From NCBI RefSeq assembly GCF_000239775.1, contig NZ_CAFI01000273.1, forward strand, positions 1 through 51,143: DNA of 51,143 bases, read 5' to 3'. Source of the stretch: Bradyrhizobium sp. ORS 375 (GTDB lineage Bacteria > Pseudomonadota > Alphaproteobacteria > Rhizobiales > Xanthobacteraceae). The notes below the pieces were generated by a model. The model was not told the DNA's origin. It saw only the letters and a list, made by a program, of their open reading frames with translations, and ran no database searches. Each line of letters begins with the position of its first letter. The stretch's first letter is position 1. A program made the position numbers and the translations under genes. Shown here piece by piece: positions 1 through 8,540 of the stretch.

Positions 1-5
1 TCCTG

Positions 6-578
6 ATGACCGCTGGAGCTGTTGTGCTCGGCTCGCCGGCGGCCGCCGCCCCGCCGACCGATGCGCCCGCCCCCGGGGTCGGTGCCGACATCGCCGGCGG
101 CCGGGCGACGACGCTGATGCAGACGCCCGTGAGCCATCTCGTCCCCGGCGGCTTATCTTCACCACCTGAGCTCAAGAATCCCGCCGCCGGAGATCCGCAA
201 TCGGCCGAGCGCGGCATGAACGCCTTCATCAGCATGAACTGCGTCGGCTGCCACGCGCCCAACGGCGGTGGCGGGATGGGACCGGCGCTGAGCAACAACG
301 TCTTCATCTACGGATCGAGCCCGGCGAACATTTATCTCTCGATCTATCAGGGCCGGCCCAACGGCATGCCGGCCTGGGGCGCGATGCTGCCCGACTCCAT
401 GATCTGGGACCTCGTCAGCTACATCGGCAAGATCAGCAGTGAGCCGACGACCGAATGGGGCCGCACCTTCTCGGCCGCGCCGCTGTCGCCGGCCATCGAG
501 CAGGTCCCGGTCGAAAAGGGCCTGACGGCCGATCCGTGGGCAACGACGACGACGTTCAAGCAGGGCCAGAAGCCTTGA
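6..578 (+). CDS. c-type cytochrome of oxidase operon A (5' end probably cut off)
   Basis: Class I cytochrome c with one heme site, CVGCH at residues 79-83 of the visible part, and a likely axial Met in GMPAWG (about 121). It should act in the periplasm or attached to the membrane, passing electrons to the oxidase encoded just downstream. The first visible residues (MTAGAVVLGSPAAAA) look like the end of a signal peptide, and the frame stays open to the window edge, so the true start probably lies upstream. Its stop overlaps the start of subunit II by one base (TGATG). The lipoprotein cytochrome at 7980-8540 is its paralog at the head of operon B. The exact donor role is inferred from position. 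Confidence 0.8.
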   Translation: MTAGAVVLGSPAAAAPPTDAPAPGVGADIAGGRATTLMQTPVSHLVPGGLSSPPELKNPAAGDPQSAERGMNAFISMNCVGCHAPNGGGGMGPALSNNVFIYGSSPANIYLSIYQGRPNGMPAWGAMLPDSMIWDLVSYIGKISSEPTTEWGRTFSAAPLSPAIEQVPVEKGLTADPWATTTTFKQGQKP

Positions 579-1651
579 TGATGTCGTCGGACGATAGGCG
601 CCGGGTCGGCGCAGCCTCGCCCGGCCGCGTCGCAGGCGCTGTCGCGTGCGCCATGATCGCAGGCGCCGTCCTTGCGCCCGCAGCCGCGCGGGCCGAGACG
701 CCGCTGGATTACTGGTGGACGCACGGCTCGCGCGCGCAATCGATCTCCCATCTGCTGTGGTTCTCGACCGCCGTGTCGATCCTCGTGATCGTGATCGTCA
801 GCGCGCTGCTGCTCGGCGGCATCTTCCGCCGCCGGAGCCTGCCGGCGCCGGATCTGCCAGGCCAGGCGGCCGTGGCGCGGCCGCACGGTGGCGCATCGTG
901 GATCACGATCGGCGTCGGCATCACCACTGTCGTGCTCGTGTTCACCACCGTCTGGACGTTCGCCACGCTGGCGCATACGGGGCCGCAACCGGGCCCCGCC
1001 GCCGTGCGGCTGCAGATCACGGCGCATCAATGGTGGTGGGAGGTGCGCTACCTCTCCGACAAGCCGTCGGAGGAATTCACCACCGCGAACGAGATCCACA
1101 TTCCAGTGGGACAGATCGTCGAGGTCAAGCTGCGCGGGCCCGACGTGATCCATTCGTTCTGGGTGCCGAAGCTCGCGGGCAAGACCGACGTCATCCCCGG
1201 CCAGGAGAACCAGACCTGGCTGCAGGCCGACCGCGAAGGCGTCTATCGCGGCCAATGCGGCGAATATTGCGGCCAGCAGCACGCACACATGGCGTTCGAG
1301 GTGATCGCCTCACCTCCCGACGCCTACGCGCAATGGCGTCAACAGCAGCTGCAGCCGGCGCATGCGACCGACGCGACGGAGCCGCAGTCCGGCGAAGGGC
1401 TGTTCACGACCCGCTGCGGCATCTGTCACACCGTGCGCGGCAGCCGGGCCGGCGGCATCCTTGGGCCCGACCTCACCCATGTCATGAGCCGGCGTACCAT
1501 CGCCGCCGACACGCTGCCCAACACCACCGGCAATCTCGCTGCCTGGATCGCCGATCCGCAGCACATCAAGCCGGGCAATCGGATGCCGCGGCTGGCGCTG
1601 TCGGGCGAGCAGCTCACCTTGATCCGGCACTATGTCGAGACGCTGAAATAG
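578..1651 (+). CDS. coxB: cytochrome c oxidase subunit II with fused cytochrome c (caa3 type), copy A
   Basis: Subunit II takes electrons from cytochrome c into the binuclear CuA centre. The 357-aa protein has a signal-like N-terminus, two membrane helices (about 57-82 and 107-131), a cupredoxin domain with all CuA ligands (H192, C227, E229, C231, H235, M238), and a C-terminal cytochrome c domain with CGICH at 280-284 and a likely Met ligand at 336. The fused heme domain marks a caa3-type enzyme. The start was placed at the ATGATG that overlaps the upstream stop; a longer frame to 455 runs inside the previous gene. Bradyrhizobium japonicum has a described alternative oxidase operon, coxMNOP, of this general type; one-to-one equivalence was not tested. 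Confidence 0.93.
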   Translation: MMSSDDRRRVGAASPGRVAGAVACAMIAGAVLAPAAARAETPLDYWWTHGSRAQSISHLLWFSTAVSILVIVIVSALLLGGIFRRRSLPAPDLPGQAAVARPHGGASWITIGVGITTVVLVFTTVWTFATLAHTGPQPGPAAVRLQITAHQWWWEVRYLSDKPSEEFTTANEIHIPVGQIVEVKLRGPDVIHSFWVPKLAGKTDVIPGQENQTWLQADREGVYRGQCGEYCGQQHAHMAFEVIASPPDAYAQWRQQQLQPAHATDATEPQSGEGLFTTRCGICHTVRGSRAGGILGPDLTHVMSRRTIAADTLPNTTGNLAAWIADPQHIKPGNRMPRLALSGEQLTLIRHYVETLK

Positions 1652-1661
1652 GGAGCCGCCG

Positions 1662-3599
1662 ATGACCGCCGCGGAATATGATCGCGTCCCCCGGCTTGCG
1701 GTGCGCGACTATGCCTCGCCGCTGGCCGAGAAGCTGCGCCATCTGTGGGAGACAAAGCCCGGCGTGATCGGCTGGCTGGCCTCGGTCGATCACAAGGAGA
1801 TCGGGCTGCGCTATATCGTGACCGCCTTCATCTTCCTGATCGTCGGCGGCATCGAGGCACTGATCTTCCGCATCCAGCTGTCCCAACCGAACCTCACCGT
1901 GCTGACGCCCGAGCAGTACAACGAGCTGTTCACGATGCACGGCGCCACCATGATCCTGTGGTACGCCTTCCCGATCCTGACCGGCTTCAGCGTCTATCTG
2001 CAGCCGCTCGTCATCGGCACCCGCGACATGGCGATGCCGCGGCTGAATGCCTTCACCTACTGGCTGTTCGTGCTGTCGGGCATCTACCTCTATGTCGGCT
2101 TCGCGCTCGGCGCGGCGCCGAACGCCGGCTGGTTCAACTACGTGCCCTATGCGTCGAAGGCGTTCAATCCCGGGCTCAACATCGACTTCTACGCGCTGTC
2201 CAACATCCTGCTCGGCATCTCCACCACCTTGGGCTCGCTGAACTTCGTCGTCACCATTCTGCACATGCGCGCACCCGGCATGTCGATCAACCGGATGCCG
2301 ATCCTGAGCTGGGGCACGCTGACGATCTCGGTCGGCAATCTGTTTGCGATGCCGAGCGTCACGCTCGCGTTCTTCCTGTTGTACATGGACCGCCAGTTCG
2401 GCACGCATTTCTACCAGCAGCCGACCGGGCAACCGCTGCTCTGGCAGCATCTGTTCTGGATGTGGGGCCATCCCTGGGTGTACGTGATCGTGCTGCCGGC
2501 GATCAGCCTGGTCTCGGACGCGCTTCCGGTGCTGTGCCGCCGGCCGCTCGTCGGCTACACCGCCGTGGCACTCGCCACCGTGCTCACCATGGTGCTCGGC
2601 TTCGGCGTCTGGCTGCACCACATGTTCGCGACTGGCCTGCCGGGCCTCGCGCTCGGCTTCTTCAGCGCGGTGTCGATCATCATCGTGATCCCGAGCGCCG
2701 TGTCGGCGTTCGCCTGGCTCGCCACGATCTGGACCGGACAGCCGGTCCTCAACACCGCCTTTCATTTCTTCGCCGGGTTCATCGTCGTGTTCGTGATCGG
2801 CGGCGTCTCCGGCTTCATGACCGGTTCGGTGCCGGTCGACTGGCAGCTGACCGACACCTATTTCGTCGTCGCGCACATCCACTATGTTCTGATCGGCTGG
2901 AACCTGTTTGCCGTGATGGGCGCGAGCTATTTCTGGTTTCCCAAGGTCACAGGCAAGCTGCTCGACGAGCGGCTCGGGCGCTGGAATTTCTGGTTGATGT
3001 TCGTCGGCTTCAACGTCGGCTTCTTTCCGATGCACATCTCCGGCCTGCTCGGCATGCCCCGCCGGATCTACACCTTCCCCGAAGGCATGGGGCTGGACTG
3101 GCTGAACCTGATCACGACCATAGGCTCCTACGTGTTCGCCTTCGGCTTCCTGCTGTTCCTGATCAACATCGTGCTCAGCCTGCGCCACGGCGTGGAGGCC
3201 GGCCCCAATCCATGGGACGCCGCCACGTTGGAATGGACCACGCCCTCCCCGCCGCCGCCCTACAATTACGTGGTCCTGCCGACGCTCGCGACCCGCGAGC
3301 CGCTGTGGGAGACCCGGCTCGACGAGGCGCCCTTCCACTCCGACCTCGGCAAGGGCCTGCCGCTCGACCACGGCAAGGAGGCGCTGGCGACCTCGACGCT
3401 CGACGGCCAGCCCGAGGCGATCCTGCGCATGCCCGAGGATTCGCTGATGCCGCTGCTGCTGGCGTTGGCGCTCACCCTGATGTTCGCGGGGTTGATCGTG
3501 AAGCTGTGGTGGCTGGTGATCGCCTCCTTGCTGATCGGTCTCCTGTTCCAGCTGATATGGCTGTGGCCGCGCGCACAACTTGCCGAGCGGAGGCTGTGA
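1662..3599 (+). CDS. coxA: heme-copper oxidase subunit I, copy A, divergent in proton-channel residues
   Basis: Catalytic subunit I (645 aa, about 12 to 14 helices) of an A-family heme-copper oxidase. Visible ligands are H93 for the low-spin heme, H270 with Y274 (HPWVY), the HH of LHHMF, and H405/H407 (AHIHYVL). The D-channel Asp is present (D122, in TRDMAMPRLN). The usual Glu of HPEVY is Trp272, the K-channel Lys of TGVKVFSW is Ser348 (in PSAVSAFAW), and the His before Asp at the Mg site is Thr397 (LTDTY). The active-site Tyr is kept, so oxygen reduction remains plausible, but the proton route must differ. It lies 10 nt after subunit II and 1 nt before subunit III, so it is clearly in the operon. 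Confidence 0.93.
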   Translation: MTAAEYDRVPRLAVRDYASPLAEKLRHLWETKPGVIGWLASVDHKEIGLRYIVTAFIFLIVGGIEALIFRIQLSQPNLTVLTPEQYNELFTMHGATMILWYAFPILTGFSVYLQPLVIGTRDMAMPRLNAFTYWLFVLSGIYLYVGFALGAAPNAGWFNYVPYASKAFNPGLNIDFYALSNILLGISTTLGSLNFVVTILHMRAPGMSINRMPILSWGTLTISVGNLFAMPSVTLAFFLLYMDRQFGTHFYQQPTGQPLLWQHLFWMWGHPWVYVIVLPAISLVSDALPVLCRRPLVGYTAVALATVLTMVLGFGVWLHHMFATGLPGLALGFFSAVSIIIVIPSAVSAFAWLATIWTGQPVLNTAFHFFAGFIVVFVIGGVSGFMTGSVPVDWQLTDTYFVVAHIHYVLIGWNLFAVMGASYFWFPKVTGKLLDERLGRWNFWLMFVGFNVGFFPMHISGLLGMPRRIYTFPEGMGLDWLNLITTIGSYVFAFGFLLFLINIVLSLRHGVEAGPNPWDAATLEWTTPSPPPPYNYVVLPTLATREPLWETRLDEAPFHSDLGKGLPLDHGKEALATSTLDGQPEAILRMPEDSLMPLLLALALTLMFAGLIVKLWWLVIASLLIGLLFQLIWLWPRAQLAERRL

Positions 3600-3600
3600 G

Positions 3601-4212
3601 ATGACCATCGTCGCCGTCCCGCGCACGGAGCTTCCGATCGGCAGCGTCACCCCGCGCACCGTCGGCTGGTGGGGCATCATCGCCGGCATCGTCACGGAAG
3701 CCTCGCTGTTCGCCTATCTGCTGTTCGGCTATTTCTACTTCGCGATCCAGCCGCACGGCGAGATGTGGCCGGCTGAAATGCCGACCTTCAAGCTCGCCGG
3801 ACCGAACACCGTGATCCTGCTGATCAGCAGCGTGGCGGTCTGGTATGGCGAGCGCGGCGGCCGTCAGGGTTCGCGCCTGAAGCAGGCCGCGGGCCTCGGC
3901 ACCGGCTTTCTGCTCGGCGTCATCTTCGTCACCATCCAGGTGCTGGAATGGAAGGCCAAATCCTTCTCCTACAATTCCGGGCCCTATGGCTCGCTGTTCT
4001 TCGTCATCACCGGCTTCCACATGGGCCATGTCGTGCTCGGCCTGCTGATGCTGTTTCCGCTCACGATCTGGTCCATGCTCGGCTATTTCGGCCCTGGCCG
4101 CGACGCGCCGATCTCGATCGGCGCGATCTACTGGCACTTCGTCGATGCCGTCTGGTTGACCGTGTTCTTCAGTCTCTACATCACGCCTTATCTGGGCCTG
4201 CGCCATGGCTGA
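3601..4212 (+). CDS. coxC: cytochrome c oxidase subunit III (short form), copy A
   Basis: Subunit III, 203 aa, with about five membrane helices. This is the short form lacking the first two helices of mitochondrial-type subunit III, usual for caa3 oxidases. The conserved Glu-containing stretch TIQVLEWK and the FHMGHVVLG and YWHFVDAVW motifs typical of the family are present. The ATG one base after the subunit I stop was chosen over an in-frame start 21 bases upstream that would lie inside subunit I. The gene overlaps the next one by 8 nt. Subunit III stabilises the enzyme and supports proton uptake in known relatives. Confidence 0.9.
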   Translation: MTIVAVPRTELPIGSVTPRTVGWWGIIAGIVTEASLFAYLLFGYFYFAIQPHGEMWPAEMPTFKLAGPNTVILLISSVAVWYGERGGRQGSRLKQAAGLGTGFLLGVIFVTIQVLEWKAKSFSYNSGPYGSLFFVITGFHMGHVVLGLLMLFPLTIWSMLGYFGPGRDAPISIGAIYWHFVDAVWLTVFFSLYITPYLGLRHG

Positions 4213-4645
4213 CGTCGAAACCGCCGTCCATCACGGGCATCCCGCGCCGCATCGCCATCGCTTCGGCATCGGCTGGCTGCTGGCCGCGCTGGTCGCGCCG
4301 CCGATCGGCTGGTCGCTGCATCTCCTCGCCAACTACGCGCTCGCCAGCCACGCCTGCTATCCGATCGACATGCCGAAATCACCTGTCCGGCCCGACCTGT
4401 TGTGGGGCGGCCTGATCGCGATCGATGTCGTCAGCCTCGCACTCTCAGCCGCATCGGCCTTCATCGCCTACAGCGCCTGGCAGACGAGCCGGCAGGAAAT
4501 GGCCGAGCATCGCGCAGCCATGATCGAGGCCGGCGAAGGCCGCACGCGCTTCCTCGCCGCCTGGGGATTGCTGACGAGCGCGTTGTTCTTCATCACCGTC
4601 GCATCGGACTCGGCAAGTCTCTGGATCCTCAAATCATGCAGCTGA
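4205..4645 (+). CDS. oxidase-cluster membrane protein, unknown function
   Basis: Predicted 146-aa inner-membrane protein. It has a His-rich N-terminus (HHGHPAPHRHRFG) and about three hydrophobic helices (24-48, 67-92, 117-140). The His cluster could bind copper or heme, but that is speculation. It sits between subunit III and CtaG with overlaps on both sides (8 and 10 nt), so it is translated with the oxidase and may be an accessory or assembly subunit. Operon B has a protein of similar kind at the same place (12056-12391), including a conserved acidic or Cys-containing stretch between its helices. No named family was recognised. Confidence 0.8.
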   Translation: MADVETAVHHGHPAPHRHRFGIGWLLAALVAPPIGWSLHLLANYALASHACYPIDMPKSPVRPDLLWGGLIAIDVVSLALSAASAFIAYSAWQTSRQEMAEHRAAMIEAGEGRTRFLAAWGLLTSALFFITVASDSASLWILKSCS

Positions 4646-5598
4646 GCCTCATCCGCCGGCTATTGCCATTGGCGCTGGCGGCCCTGCCCGCCCCCGTGGC
4701 TGCGCATGGCACGGGTCCGCCGCCGGGCATCGCCGAGCTCGTTTTCGGCCATGGCTGGAGGCTGGAAGCCCCGACGGCCGTGCCGATGGCGCTTGCGACA
4801 GGCCTGTATGCGCTGGGCATCGGCCGCGCCATGCGTGAGAACAGGACCGAGCTGGTCTCGACGCGACGCACGCTGGCGTTCGCCGCAGGCATGCTGGTCC
4901 TTCTGGTCGCGCTGGAGTCTCCGCTGGATACGATGAGCGCAGACCTGTTCTCGGCCCACATGGTGCAGCATCTGCTGCTGATGCTGGCCGCCCCGCCGCT
5001 GCTGGTCGCCAGCGACTGCGTCAGCATCTTCCTGCGCGCTTGTCCTTCACCGGCCCGCAAGCGCATCGTGCGGCTCTGGCACAAAGTCGGTCTCGGTTCC
5101 ACCGTCCATGCTTTGATGCATCCTCTTCTGGTGTTCGTACTGTTCAACGGCAGCTTCGTGCTCTGGCACGCCCCGGGACCCTATCAATGGGCGCTGCAGA
5201 ATGAGGCCATGCACATTCTCGAGCATTTCAGCTTCTTCGTCAGTGCGCTGCTGTTCTGGTCGGTGGTGCTGCCGGTGCCCAGCCATCGCCGCCGTCTGGC
5301 GCATGGCCCGGCGTTGCTACTGATCATTGCGACCGCGGTGCTCAGCGGCCTGCCTGGCGCGCTGATGATCTTCGCGCCGCGGCCGCTCTATCCGGCCCAC
5401 GCCGATGGCGTGATGAGATGGGGCCTCAGCCTGATGCAGGACCAGGAGCTCGCGGGATTGATCATGTGGATTCCCGCTGGCGGCGCCTACGTACTCGCCG
5501 CGGCATTGGTCTTTCTCGGCTGGCTCAACGAGGCCGAGGCGCGCGCCTCCCGGGCGGCGCGCCGCACTGCGAGCCTGCAACGCTTCACGGCAGGTTGA
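4636..5598 (+). CDS. ctaG: CtaG-type (caa3) cytochrome c oxidase assembly factor, copy A
   Basis: Polytopic membrane protein (320 aa, about seven helices) of the caa3_CtaG family, which in Bacillus is needed for active caa3 oxidase and is thought to help copper insertion. Family motifs visible are HMVQHLLLMLAAPPLL, a central LWHAPGPYQ, HILEHFSFF and a C-terminal LMQDQELAGLIMWIP. The start ATG lies 10 nt inside the preceding gene, and the first 23 residues look like a signal peptide ending in PVAAHG. The true start is much later than the open frame, which extends back to 4402. A paralog lies at 12379-13269. Confidence 0.9.
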   Translation: MQLSLIRRLLPLALAALPAPVAAHGTGPPPGIAELVFGHGWRLEAPTAVPMALATGLYALGIGRAMRENRTELVSTRRTLAFAAGMLVLLVALESPLDTMSADLFSAHMVQHLLLMLAAPPLLVASDCVSIFLRACPSPARKRIVRLWHKVGLGSTVHALMHPLLVFVLFNGSFVLWHAPGPYQWALQNEAMHILEHFSFFVSALLFWSVVLPVPSHRRRLAHGPALLLIIATAVLSGLPGALMIFAPRPLYPAHADGVMRWGLSLMQDQELAGLIMWIPAGGAYVLAAALVFLGWLNEAEARASRAARRTASLQRFTAG

Positions 5599-5600
5599 GC

Positions 5601-5834
5601 ATGTCCCAGGCATTGGAGATAGCCGCGGCGGCAACTCGTTGGATACGAGCCTATGAGTTCACGCCGCAGCACGCGCTCTATACCGGCCAGGCCCTGTTTA
5701 CACTGGGCTGGTCGCTCGTCTGGGCAATTGCGCTGGCGATCATCACCTTCGTGCCGATCGGCGTCGGCCCGCTGCTGATGGCAGCAGGCCTGGCTTGTCC
5801 GGCCGCGCAGCGCTGGTGGCGGTCGCGCCGCTAG
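5601..5834 (+). CDS. small membrane protein at end of oxidase operon A
   Basis: Predicted 77-aa protein with one or two hydrophobic segments (about 25-48 and 50-67) and a basic C-terminal tail (AAQRWWRSRR). It starts two bases after the ctaG stop, so it is probably cotranscribed with the oxidase. No family was recognised. It ends 7 nt before the 3' end of the convergent SDR gene, leaving almost no space for a terminator between them. It might be a small oxidase subunit, but only position supports that. Confidence 0.6.
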   Translation: MSQALEIAAAATRWIRAYEFTPQHALYTGQALFTLGWSLVWAIALAIITFVPIGVGPLLMAAGLACPAAQRWWRSRR

Positions 5835-5841
5835 CCTGGCG

Positions 5842-6627
5842 CTAGTCCTTGGCAGTCCCCGGCTCGGCCATCTTGCGGTGCTGCTTGGCCAGCGTCTCCG
5901 CCGGCATGACATTGGCGATCGTGGTCTGGAGCTTGTTCTTCATCCCTGTGACGACGTCGCTCTCGCCGTCCATCATTGCCTGGAATCCCTGGCGCGCAAC
6001 GTCGCCGGCATCGTCCTTTTTCTCGGTGCCGACCTTGGTGTCCATCATGTCGGCGCGGCGGAAGAAGTCGGTCTCGGTGGCCCCCGGCATCAGGCAGGTC
6101 ACGGTGATCTTGGTGTCCTTCAGCTCCTCGCGCAACGCGAAGGAGAACGAGTTGAGGAAGGATTTGCTGGCATTGTAGACAGCCTGGAAGCTGCCGGGCG
6201 TAAAGCCGGCGATCGATCCGGTGATGAGGATGCGCCCGGCATTGCGGCTGCGCATCTGGTTGCCGACCTTGTGGATCAGCTCCACCGTTCCCATCACGTT
6301 GGTGTTGATGAGGCGGCGGATATCGGCAAGATCCTGATCGAGAAAGGCATGGCCCAGACCACGGCCGGCATTGGCCAGCAGCGCGTCGACAGGACGGCCC
6401 TTGGCCGCGGCATACAGCTTCTCGACGCCTTCACTGGTCGAGAGGTCGGCTTGCACGGCCTCGACCTTGGCGCCGTCGGCGCGCAAGGACGCGGCCGCCC
6501 GCTCGATCTCCGGCTCGTCGGCTGCAATCAGGAGATCGAAGCCTTCATCGGCGCAACAGCGCGCGAGCTCGAGGCCGATGCCGGTCGATGCGCCGGTGAC
6601 GATTGCGAACTGGCCTGATGATGCCAT
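5842..6627 (-). CDS. short-chain dehydrogenase/reductase
   Basis: Classical SDR oxidoreductase of 261 aa. The Rossmann glycine motif TGASTGIGLELA is at about 10-21, followed by NAG in LLANAGRG, a catalytic Ser in TGSIAG and YNASK with Tyr and Lys. A PGATETDF segment follows, as usual in the family. The start chosen has a good ribosome site (AGGAGA, 6 nt upstream); the frame runs 26 codons further without one. The substrate cannot be read from the sequence. It is transcribed convergently to operon A and divergently from the DUF305 gene, and has no obvious link to respiration. Confidence 0.88.
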   Translation of the reverse strand: MASSGQFAIVTGASTGIGLELARCCADEGFDLLIAADEPEIERAAASLRADGAKVEAVQADLSTSEGVEKLYAAAKGRPVDALLANAGRGLGHAFLDQDLADIRRLINTNVMGTVELIHKVGNQMRSRNAGRILITGSIAGFTPGSFQAVYNASKSFLNSFSFALREELKDTKITVTCLMPGATETDFFRRADMMDTKVGTEKKDDAGDVARQGFQAMMDGESDVVTGMKNKLQTTIANVMPAETLAKQHRKMAEPGTAKD

Positions 6628-6800
6628 TGAGAGTCTCCTGGGTGCGCGCGTGAGCTGGTGATGTCGCCCAATCGCAGCGCGTGCCGATCGTTCCTGACGA
6701 TCCACACCTGCGTGGGAGCGACGTCAGCGTGAATGGAACCAATGAACCTCTCTCCGCTTGGAGGCGCGACCTCATCTCACAGAAGGTGCGACCTCAGCTC

Positions 6801-7928
6801 ATGCCGCCCGCTCATTCCAACTGGATCGCCGCCGCCAAGCTCGGGCTGGTCAGCAGCACCTTTTCGACCATCGTCAGCCAGCTTGCGGCAGCTCAGTTCG
6901 GCCGCGACGCCGCGGTCGACTGGATGACGGTCGCCGCGATCCCGCTGCGCGACGGCATCATCGGCTCGGAGCCGTCCTGGGGCGCGATCATCTCCGGGAT
7001 CGCGTTTCATCAATGGGCCGACTTCTCCTGGGCGCTGGTGTTCTTCGGCCTGTTCGGTCGCTGGACGGCGGATTTGCGTCCGCTCACAATCCTCGCGCTG
7101 GCGCTGCCCTGGGCGGTGTTCACCTCGGCGTCCGAATGGTTCGTGCTGGTGCCTCTGTTTCCGTTCTTCCAGCCGATCTTCACGCTGCAGCAGCCCTACT
7201 GGATCGGCCTGCTGGTGCACGCCTCCTCGGCCGTGATGTACCCGCTGTTCGTCTGGCTGCGCTTTCCGTTCGCGACGGCGCCGCAGACCAGCGCTGTCAC
7301 CTTCGCCAAAGCGTGGGCCATCGGTGGCGTCGCCGTCGTCGCGGCGCTCGGCAGCGTCGCGGCGCTTGGCACGCTCGGTCATCAGCTGCCGTGGATGGGA
7401 ACGGATCGCGCCGGCGATCAGCACTATATGCGCCACATGACGGCGCATCATCGGCAGGGCATCGCGCTGGCCCGGCTCGGCGCGGAGCGCGCGCGGGATC
7501 CTCAGCTCAAGGCACTCGCTCGCCTGATGGTCGCAAGCCAAGCGGGCGAGAACCGCATCTTCGACGCGTGGTGGCAGAACTGGTTTGCAACGGCAATGCC
7601 GGCCTGCTCGACCCAGGAGCTCGCCGAGATGCCCGGCTATCTCACCGACGCGCAGCAGGCCGAGGCGCGCAACGCCGCGCCCGACCAGTTTGACGCCACC
7701 TTCATCCGCTTGATGAGTCTGCACCATGCGGGGGCGGTGCGAATGGCCGATGCGGAATGGCGCGGTCGTGGCGACACGCGCCTGCGCATCATGGCGCACG
7801 CCATCCGCCATGAGCAGCAGGGCGAGATCGCTCTCATGCACAAAGTCAACGGTTTCGATGCGGTTCGCGCGGCGGTCCGCAACATGCTCGCCGACAATGT
7901 CAACGCGACGGACGCGGGAACCCGATAG
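6801..7928 (+). CDS. membrane protein with C-terminal DUF305 domain
   Basis: The protein has an N-terminal half with about four to five membrane helices and a C-terminal DUF305 domain of ferritin-like helices with repeated His/Met-rich motifs (MRHMTAHHRQG, MSLHHAGAVRMA, HAIRHEQQGEIALMH). DUF305 proteins often occur with copper or metal handling, and its place between two copper-containing oxidase operons fits, but its role is not established. Start choice is uncertain: the frame is open back to a GTG at 6681, with another GTG at 6726 preceded by GGGAG. ATG 6801 was preferred because the hydrophobic part begins shortly after it. Confidence 0.75.
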   Translation: MPPAHSNWIAAAKLGLVSSTFSTIVSQLAAAQFGRDAAVDWMTVAAIPLRDGIIGSEPSWGAIISGIAFHQWADFSWALVFFGLFGRWTADLRPLTILALALPWAVFTSASEWFVLVPLFPFFQPIFTLQQPYWIGLLVHASSAVMYPLFVWLRFPFATAPQTSAVTFAKAWAIGGVAVVAALGSVAALGTLGHQLPWMGTDRAGDQHYMRHMTAHHRQGIALARLGAERARDPQLKALARLMVASQAGENRIFDAWWQNWFATAMPACSTQELAEMPGYLTDAQQAEARNAAPDQFDATFIRLMSLHHAGAVRMADAEWRGRGDTRLRIMAHAIRHEQQGEIALMHKVNGFDAVRAAVRNMLADNVNATDAGTR

Positions 7929-7979
7929 GAACCGACGCGCGCTGGAAGGATTGTACGTTCCGTTTTGATGGATCTCACC

Positions 7980-8540
7980 ATGCGGATCGTCGTGAGCTTA
8001 GTGTGCATCGTGACGCTGTGCGGCTGTCAACGCGAGGAACGGCAGCTTAGGCTCGATCCACCGACGGCCGCTGCGCTGGACGGCATCGCGCTGATGCCGA
8101 ACAAGATCGGCGGCGCGCCGCCGCAGATCTACTTCGCGCTCGATCGGCCCTATGAGACCAATGCCTACAATCTGAGCCAGGGCAAGCGGCTCTACACCTG
8201 GTTCGGCTGCAAGGGCTGTCATGGTGACGGCCAGGGCGGCATCGGCCCGTCGTTCCTCGACGGCTGGTGGTACTACGGACCCGAAACCGTCTCGATCTTC
8301 GCCTCGATCCGTGATGGCCGGCCGCACGGCATGCCGGCGTTCAGAGACAAGATGACGAGCGAGCAGATCTGGCAGCTCGCCGGCTATGTCCAGACCATCG
8401 GCGCCTATTCGGCCAAGACCGCCGCGCCGTCGCGCAATGACGACAAGCAGACGCGGCCCGCGGAGAACCGCGCCCCGGCGGCGATCCTCTTCAATGAGGG
8501 ACCGACGCCTGTTCATCCCGATCAGGGGCCTCAGCCGTGA
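7980..8540 (+). CDS. c-type cytochrome lipoprotein of oxidase operon B
   Basis: Small cytochrome c of 186 aa with an N-terminal lipoprotein signal (VCIVTLCGC, lipidated Cys at about 16), one heme site CKGCH at 77-81 and a likely axial Met in HGMPAF. It should sit on the periplasmic face of the membrane and feed electrons to oxidase B. It is the paralog of the cytochrome at the window start (shared YG..P....S.....GRP.GMPA pattern). ATG 7980 starts directly at the signal peptide; an in-frame ATG at 7968 adds four residues. Its end overlaps the next gene by 4 nt (GTGA). Confidence 0.88.
   Translation: MRIVVSLVCIVTLCGCQREERQLRLDPPTAAALDGIALMPNKIGGAPPQIYFALDRPYETNAYNLSQGKRLYTWFGCKGCHGDGQGGIGPSFLDGWWYYGPETVSIFASIRDGRPHGMPAFRDKMTSEQIWQLAGYVQTIGAYSAKTAAPSRNDDKQTRPAENRAPAAILFNEGPTPVHPDQGPQP

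Noticed and set aside
1614-3695. 693-codon open frame on the minus strand over oxidase subunit I, copy A
   Set aside because: Composition is Gln/His/Arg/Glu-rich antisense of a strong membrane-protein gene; no domain or ribosome site. It is an effect of high GC.
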